A stretch of DNA of 64,000 nt from Vibrio ishigakensis (GTDB taxonomy: Bacteria; Pseudomonadota; Gammaproteobacteria; Enterobacterales; Vibrionaceae): contig NZ_AP024881.1 in the NCBI RefSeq assembly GCF_024347675.1, positions 372,001 to 436,000 of the forward strand. The letters are read 5' to 3'. Both the position numbers and the translations under genes were made by a program. Every line of letters begins with the position of its first letter. Position 1 is the first letter of the stretch. A model generated the notes under the pieces. That model did no database searches, was not told where the DNA came from, and saw nothing but the letters and a program-made list of their open reading frames with translations. Shown here one piece after another: positions 59,442 to 64,000 of the stretch.

Positions 59442-61808
59442 ATGCGCCCAATGAAACGTTTTTCCCAGTATTATGTCGATTGGCTTATCCGCCTAGGCAT
59501 CTTTCGATTCTCTATTCTTATTGCTGTTGTACTGATTGCTCTCGCCGTATTGGTACACTTTGCTATCGCTTTTTATCTCAACGAATCCTTTGATACTCGG
59601 CACATGCTACGTTCGTTAGCGTTCGGCCTTATCATGACCCCTTGGGCTGTATATTTTGTTTCTACCATAGTTGAGCAGTTAGAAGAGTCGCGCAGGCGCC
59701 TTTCTAAACTCGTATCCAAGCTCAACGAAATGCGAGAGCGCGACCTAGAACTCAATCATCAACTTAGGCAGAACATCGAAAAACTCAATGTAGAGATAAA
59801 AGAGAGATTGGCGGCTGAGGAGTCTCGTGAGCAGGCAATGGCAGACCTCGAACATGAGGTGTATCAGCGCGAAGTCACCCAGATTGCATTGTCAGAACGC
59901 ACGGCTCTACTGCGATCTTTCATCGATGCCTCCCCAGATCTTTTTTACTATCGCAGCGCCGATGGCGTCTTTTCGGGCTGTAACAAGGCCGTTGAAAAGC
60001 TTACCGGTAAGACTGAGAGAGAGCTGGTGGGGTTGACTCCTTGGGAGGTCTACAAGAAGGAGATAGCTCAGCAAATTGTAGAAACTGATCAGGTGGTTTT
60101 TGAAAAGAATCAAGAGCTTATCTATGAACAATGGCTAGAGTATCCTGACGGTCGCAAAGCCTTCTTTGAGCTGAGAAAGGTGCCTTTCTTCGATAAACAA
60201 GGCAAACACCTTGGTCTGGTGGGTTTTGGCCGTGATATCACTGAGCGTAAGCATCACGAAGAATCCCTAGAAAAAGCTAGCCGAGATAAGACCACCTTTA
60301 TCTCTACTATCAGCCACGAGCTTCGCACCCCGTTAAACGGCATTGTTGGTTTGAGCCGAATGCTTTTGGATACCTCGCTTAGCAAAGAACAGCGTCAGCA
60401 TATGCAGACTATCAACGTGAGTGCCATAACGCTGGGCCATATCTTCAATGACATTATCGATATGGATAAGTTTGACCGCAGTAAATTGGAGTTGGTGCCG
60501 TCTGAGCTTAGCTTTGAGGAGTTTGTTACCGAGCTAGATAGTTTGTCACGCCTAATGGCAGAGCAGAAAGGCCTTAACTTCGAACTGGATAGATTGACAG
60601 AGATGCCCGATAGCGTAGTGGTGGATGCTACTCGCTTGCGTCAGGTGCTGTGGAACCTTATCAGCAATGCGATGAAGTTCACCCAAGAGGGTGGGGTTAA
60701 CGTGAATGTGAGTGCTGATCCTGTTGACGATAATCAGGTAGCGCTGCGCTTTGAGATTGAAGATACCGGTGTGGGCATTCCTGAGCATGAGCTAGAGAAG
60801 ATCTTCGCCATGTATTACCAGGTGAAATCGGAAGAAGGAAACCTACATGCCGTGGGTACAGGTATCGGCCTGGCAGTTTCCCGCTCTTTGATTGAGAAGA
60901 TGGGGGGCGAACTATACGCCACCAGTGACCTTGGTCACGGCAGTACCTTCTATGTTGAGATCACCGTTCCTCTAGGTGAAAAAGCTGCAGACACGGAAGA
61001 AGCCAAACAAGAGAATCAGACCAGCCTATCTATCTTTATGGTTGAGGATATAGAGCTCAACATTACTGTTGCTCGCTCCCTAATCGAAAGCCTTGGGCAT
61101 AGAGTAGAAGTGGCTATGTCAGGTAAAGAAGCATTGAGGGCGTTCGATCCAAGCCGATATGATCTCGTGCTCCTAGATATCCAACTTCCGGATATGACTG
61201 GCTTCGATATCGCACGTGAGCTTCAGCAAACCTATAGTGAGCTGCCACCAATCGTGGCGCTGACGGCAAATCTGGTTAAGGATAAGACTCAGTATCGAGA
61301 TGCAGGCATGCAGGATGCTATTAGCAAGCCACTATCGGCTAAGGCACTTCGCAAGGTGATGAACAAGCTTTGCGACCTCGATACCGATGTAGTCGAGGTG
61401 AAAACCCATGCAACCAAGGCGGTGCTAGAGGATGTGAATCCTGAGGTACGACTCGAGGATATCGTGGATACCGAGATGCTCACTTCCTATATAGAGATAG
61501 TGGGCAAGAAGCCTGTGGTAGACAGTATTCAGCTGTTTACTGAGATGATGCCAGATTACGTCTCTATTCTAGATTCAAATCTAGTTGCTAAGGATCAAAA
61601 GGCGATTGCCTCTGAGGCGCATAAGATTAAGGGAGCGGCCGGCTCTGTGGGTCTTAAGCGTATTCAATCGGTTGCTCAGCAGGCTCAATCACCAGAATTA
61701 CCCGCTTGGTGGGAAAATATCCACGATTGGGTAGATGAAATTAAAAACAATTACTTAAATGATATTGGGATGCTGTTAAACTGGGTCGACAAAAATTTTG
61801 ACAGTTAA
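59442..61808 (+). CDS. arcB: Tripartite sensor kinase ArcB with only one of the two E. coli redox cysteines
   Basis: ArcB senses the quinone redox state and phosphorylates ArcA. The 788-residue product starts at ATG 59442, seven bases after AAGGA. Two membrane helices (about 22-47 and 58-77) are followed by a coiled coil (80-145), a PAS domain (158-270), HisKA with His292 (ISHELRTP), an ATPase domain (395-510), a receiver with Asp579 (LLDIQLPD) and an HPt domain with His727 (AHKIKGAAGS). In E. coli silencing uses Cys180 and Cys241. Cys180 is kept here (SGCNKA), but the second is Phe (RKAFFEL against E. coli RKACFEI). Confidence 0.95.
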   Translation: MRPMKRFSQYYVDWLIRLGIFRFSILIAVVLIALAVLVHFAIAFYLNESFDTRHMLRSLAFGLIMTPWAVYFVSTIVEQLEESRRRLSKLVSKLNEMRERDLELNHQLRQNIEKLNVEIKERLAAEESREQAMADLEHEVYQREVTQIALSERTALLRSFIDASPDLFYYRSADGVFSGCNKAVEKLTGKTERELVGLTPWEVYKKEIAQQIVETDQVVFEKNQELIYEQWLEYPDGRKAFFELRKVPFFDKQGKHLGLVGFGRDITERKHHEESLEKASRDKTTFISTISHELRTPLNGIVGLSRMLLDTSLSKEQRQHMQTINVSAITLGHIFNDIIDMDKFDRSKLELVPSELSFEEFVTELDSLSRLMAEQKGLNFELDRLTEMPDSVVVDATRLRQVLWNLISNAMKFTQEGGVNVNVSADPVDDNQVALRFEIEDTGVGIPEHELEKIFAMYYQVKSEEGNLHAVGTGIGLAVSRSLIEKMGGELYATSDLGHGSTFYVEITVPLGEKAADTEEAKQENQTSLSIFMVEDIELNITVARSLIESLGHRVEVAMSGKEALRAFDPSRYDLVLLDIQLPDMTGFDIARELQQTYSELPPIVALTANLVKDKTQYRDAGMQDAISKPLSAKALRKVMNKLCDLDTDVVEVKTHATKAVLEDVNPEVRLEDIVDTEMLTSYIEIVGKKPVVDSIQLFTEMMPDYVSILDSNLVAKDQKAIASEAHKIKGAAGSVGLKRIQSVAQQAQSPELPAWWENIHDWVDEIKNNYLNDIGMLLNWVDKNFDS

Positions 61809-61834
61809 GTTTTCTCGAAGCGGAGCGAATAACA

Positions 61835-62293
61835 ATGAAACTTAAAGCTGCAGCGGGTGCACTTGTGTGTGCATCACTTTTGATTGGGTGCGCGTCTAGC
61901 GAAGTTGTTCAGTGGCAGAAAGAATCTTCCGCAATGGTAGAGAACACTAATATCAATCTTGAGAGTCGTATGTGGCTTAATAAGATGCCTATGATAGGCG
62001 AAGAGGCATCAATCCCTCTGCATGGCAGTATCATTTTGTCAGCCGACCAAGACATTCCTGCCGATCTTGGTGTGGTCAGTATTTGGCTTCGCCATAATGA
62101 TGAATCGGTCGAAATCAGCGAAGATAACTTCGAGGTTGAGGCGGTTAACGAAAACCAATGGAAGATCTCCTTCAAACAAACCGAGCATTTTGAAGAAGAA
62201 GTGGACTCTGTGGACATTGCCATTCTGATGGAAAATGAGCAGAAGAAGGTGTGGCTTGCTGAGCAAGGTGTGAAGGTCGACTTAGTTTTCTAG
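61835..62293 (+). CDS. Small predicted lipoprotein downstream of arcB
   Basis: I do not recognise this protein. The 152-residue product has a lipoprotein signal with lipobox LLIGC (Cys19). Ser20 and Ser21 follow the Cys, so there is no Asp at +2, which favours export to the outer membrane. The rest looks like one beta-rich domain of about 120 residues without other cysteines. GGAGCG lies eight bases before the start, and the gene begins 26 bases after the arcB stop, so co-transcription with arcB is likely. It is convergent with arcA. Confidence 0.8.
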   Translation: MKLKAAAGALVCASLLIGCASSEVVQWQKESSAMVENTNINLESRMWLNKMPMIGEEASIPLHGSIILSADQDIPADLGVVSIWLRHNDESVEISEDNFEVEAVNENQWKISFKQTEHFEEEVDSVDIAILMENEQKKVWLAEQGVKVDLVF

Positions 62294-62312
62294 AACTCCG
62301 ATTTTAGATATT

Positions 62313-62340
62313 AAAAAACCCAGCAAATGCTGGGTTTTTA
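62313..62340. terminator. Bidirectional terminator between the lipoprotein gene and arcA
   Basis: The 11-base arms (62315-62325 with 62328-62338) are flanked by A-runs and T-runs. It serves both strands of a convergent pair. Confidence 0.85.
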
Positions 62341-62361
62341 TGTATCTGAACTAAGTAAAAC

Positions 62362-63078
62362 TTAGTCTAGGTCACCACAAAAGCGGTAGCCTTCACCGTG
62401 GATAGTCGCGATGATCTCTGGAGTGCCAGCAACTGACTCGAAGTGCTTACGGATACGACGGATAGTTACGTCAACCGTACGGTCATGTGGCTTAAGCTCA
62501 CGACCAGTCATCTTCTTAAGTAGCTCTGCACGTGTCTGGATCTTGCCTGGGTTTTCACAGAAGTGAAGTAGGGCACGGAACTCAGAGCGCGGTAGCTTGT
62601 AAGAGTCACCATTTGGGTTAACCAGTGAACGGCTGTTGATGTCCAGCACCCAACCATTGAAGGTGTACTTCTCAACGTTCTTGCTCTCTTCGTCACCTGC
62701 TTGAGCTGCGTTCATTGAACGAGCTAGAAGGTTACGAGCACGGATGGTTAGCTCACGTGGATTGAAAGGCTTGGTGATGTAGTCGTCAGCGCCGATTTCA
62801 AGACCAAGGATCTTGTCTACTTCGTTGTCACGACCGGTAAGGAACATAAGTGCAACGTTAGCTTGCTCACGAAGCTCACGTGCTAGAAGCAAACCGTTTT
62901 TACCAGGAAGATTTATATCCATGATAACTAGGTTTACTGAGTGCTCGGAGATGGTTTGATGCATGGTGTCACCATCAACCGCTTCAAAAACATTGTAGCC
63001 TTCCGCTTCGAAAATGCTTTTAAGGGTGCTGCGGGTAACTTGTTCGTCTTCAACAATAAGAATGTTAGGGGTTTGCAT
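62362..63078 (-). CDS. arcA: Aerobic respiration control response regulator ArcA
   Basis: ArcA is the OmpR/PhoB-type regulator phosphorylated by ArcB. It represses aerobic genes and activates fermentation genes when oxygen is low. The 238-residue product equals E. coli in length. The receiver has Asp54 (VIMDINLPG), with Asp11 in the acidic pocket and Lys in TKPFNPREL. The winged-helix DNA-binding domain spans about residues 137-234 ([15 protein letters not shown]). Unlike in E. coli, it lies in the same locus as arcB, facing it. A perfect FNR box and a good promoter lie upstream. Confidence 0.97.
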   Translation of the reverse strand: MQTPNILIVEDEQVTRSTLKSIFEAEGYNVFEAVDGDTMHQTISEHSVNLVIMDINLPGKNGLLLARELREQANVALMFLTGRDNEVDKILGLEIGADDYITKPFNPRELTIRARNLLARSMNAAQAGDEESKNVEKYTFNGWVLDINSRSLVNPNGDSYKLPRSEFRALLHFCENPGKIQTRAELLKKMTGRELKPHDRTVDVTIRRIRKHFESVAGTPEIIATIHGEGYRFCGDLD

Positions 63079-63276
63079 TGCTCTACCTAAACTGTGCTTA
63101 ATTAACTATAACTATTTAAATACTAGGCAAAAAAATAACATTAAGGTAATGAAATTGTTTACAACAAATGCTGTAAATTATGATTTCAGTTCACCTAAAT
63201 GCTCCCCTCCATGGAACTTATCTAAGATAATTTCAAATCCGTAAAAATTTTTCATTCTTAGCCAATTTTGGACAGC
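63079..63276 (-). other. Predicted 5' leader of arcA
   Basis: This is an AT-rich stretch without a gene between the predicted transcription start (about 63270) and the arcA start codon. The long leader of about 190 bases resembles the situation in E. coli. I see no strong hairpin. Confidence 0.4.
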
Positions 63277-63305
63277 ATCATACCCACTTAACAGCTTTAT
63301 AACAA
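63277..63305 (-). promoter_or_regulatory. Candidate promoter of arcA
   Basis: On the minus strand TTGTTA (63305-63300) and TATGAT (63282-63277) are separated by 17 bases, predicting a start near 63270. Confidence 0.6.
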
Positions 63306-63333
63306 TCTAACTCTGTTAATATTTTTCACTTTA

Positions 63334-63347
63334 TTGATTTAAATCAA
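63334..63347. promoter_or_regulatory. Perfect FNR box upstream of arcA
   Basis: TTGATTTAAATCAA matches the FNR consensus TTGAT-N4-ATCAA in all ten fixed positions. Its centre is about 70-71 bases before the predicted arcA transcription start, within the class I activator range. The neighbouring gene at 63511 ends on this side, so arcA is the only plausible target. Confidence 0.65.
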
Positions 63348-63510
63348 TCCTTAAATTTTAACAAAACCTCTGCAATAGATTGCAAAACCGTGATGTAGCG
63401 CAGTTTTTCATCGGAATGAAGCCATACGGTAAACGGTCAAAAAATGAGTGCATTTACATTTGCTTGCAACTGTTTTGTTAAATGGGTTGCGTATTCATAG
63501 GTGAGATGAA

Positions 63511-64000
63511 TTAGAAGCTAAAGCCGAGTTTAACCTCGATTCCGCTTTGCCACTCTTCATGTTCTAGGGTTGCTTTGAGGTTTAGGGTATCTGTCAGCAT
63601 GTATTTACCTGAGACCTCGGCGCTAACACCCTCATTAAGTTTGCTACCTTCAGAATTGCTTGGTGCTGTGTAGATAGCACTATTAACACTGAGCTTTTCG
63701 CTGAAGTGGTAGTTTACGCCACTTAGAAAGCCACGACTGGGCGTGTTGTCGCCGGCATTCGAAATACGAGTTGCTACGTAAAGGTCGACGTTATCCATGA
63801 CCGAGTAAGCGTAACCAGTGTCCATCTGCCACACATCAAACTGTTCACCTGAACTTGAGTCAGCAGTCATAAACACCTTGTGAGGGGAGGTTTCAGGTTT
63901 AAGCCAAGGCTGGCTATCCACTTGATTCTGCTCTGAGCATAACGCGCTTGGTAGGTATGACAAGGAGGCGATAGCTATGCAGGCTGGAATGATCTTGCTT
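63511..64000 (-). CDS. Predicted small outer-membrane beta-barrel protein (start beyond window)
   Basis: This is a gene of unknown function, read from the right edge. A TTG at 63963 is an internal start, because the frame stays open to 64000 and encodes a typical signal peptide ahead of it (SKIIPACIAIASLSYLPSALC). The true start lies just outside. The mature part has alternating segments such as YAYSVMDNVDLYVATRI, GVNYHFSEKLSVNSAIYT, GKYMLTDTLNLKATLEHE and GIEVKLGFSF. It ends in Phe, the usual C-terminal signal of barrels assembled by BAM. At least about 160 residues are visible. No family could be named. Confidence 0.65.
   Translation of the reverse strand, partial: SKIIPACIAIASLSYLPSALCSEQNQVDSQPWLKPETSPHKVFMTADSSSGEQFDVWQMDTGYAYSVMDNVDLYVATRISNAGDNTPSRGFLSGVNYHFSEKLSVNSAIYTAPSNSEGSKLNEGVSAEVSGKYMLTDTLNLKATLEHEEWQSGIEVKLGFSF

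Overview
The window is a chromosomal core region of a gammaproteobacterium, almost certainly a Vibrio or close Vibrionaceae relative. Gene content and protein sequences resemble Escherichia coli throughout, but several arrangements fit vibrios better: dciA rather than secM sits beside secA, arcA lies next to arcB, two glutamate synthase operons lie in tandem, and the division/cell-wall (dcw) cluster lacks ddl. Nothing looks mobile. I see no transposase, integrase, phage gene, tRNA or CRISPR array, and codon use looks even.

Layout. 1-836 is the 3' end of parC. 868-5238 holds envelope quality control and division accessory genes (degS and degQ on the minus strand, zapG minus, zapE plus). 5285-6384 is the rplM-rpsI ribosomal operon. 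6608-9200 is petABC, the cytochrome bc1 complex. 9285-10399 is sspAB. 10469-14017 is a minus-strand block dolP-diaA-yraN-lpoA, divergent from rsmI (14079-14954). 15009-15390 is the RNase P RNA. 15599-31255 is the dcw cluster rsmH-ftsL-ftsI-murE-murF-mraY-murD-ftsW-murG-murC-ftsQ-ftsA-ftsZ, followed by lpxC, dciA (minus), secA, mutT, dapB and carAB (to 41979).

From 42208 comes a TSUP transporter overlapping tail-to-tail with a LysR regulator, then yadS-mtnN and a DUF1499 lipoprotein. 45681-57890 holds two complete glutamate synthase operons on the minus strand, of two different sequence types. 58391-62293 is yhcC-arcB plus a small lipoprotein gene, convergent with arcA (62362-63078). The right edge holds most of a small outer-membrane-type protein gene whose start lies just beyond base 64000.

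How the parts work together. The dcw genes build UDP-MurNAc-pentapeptide, pass it to lipid carriers (MraY, MurG) and run septal synthesis (FtsW, FtsI) under FtsQLA and FtsZ. LpoA, ZapE, ZapG and DolP are further envelope and division factors. CarAB consumes glutamine and both GltBD complexes regenerate glutamate from it. ArcBA and the bc1 complex concern respiratory state.

The most interesting signals are regulatory or fine-structural rather than a new system: a perfect FNR box at class I distance from a good arcA promoter; an ArcB lacking one of the two E. coli redox cysteines; an FtsL with a long, strongly basic cytoplasmic extension; a sigmaE-like promoter before degQ; a perfect 17-bp palindrome between gltB and yhcC; and the absence of mraZ from the head of the dcw cluster. 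I did not find a convincing undescribed multi-gene system here.
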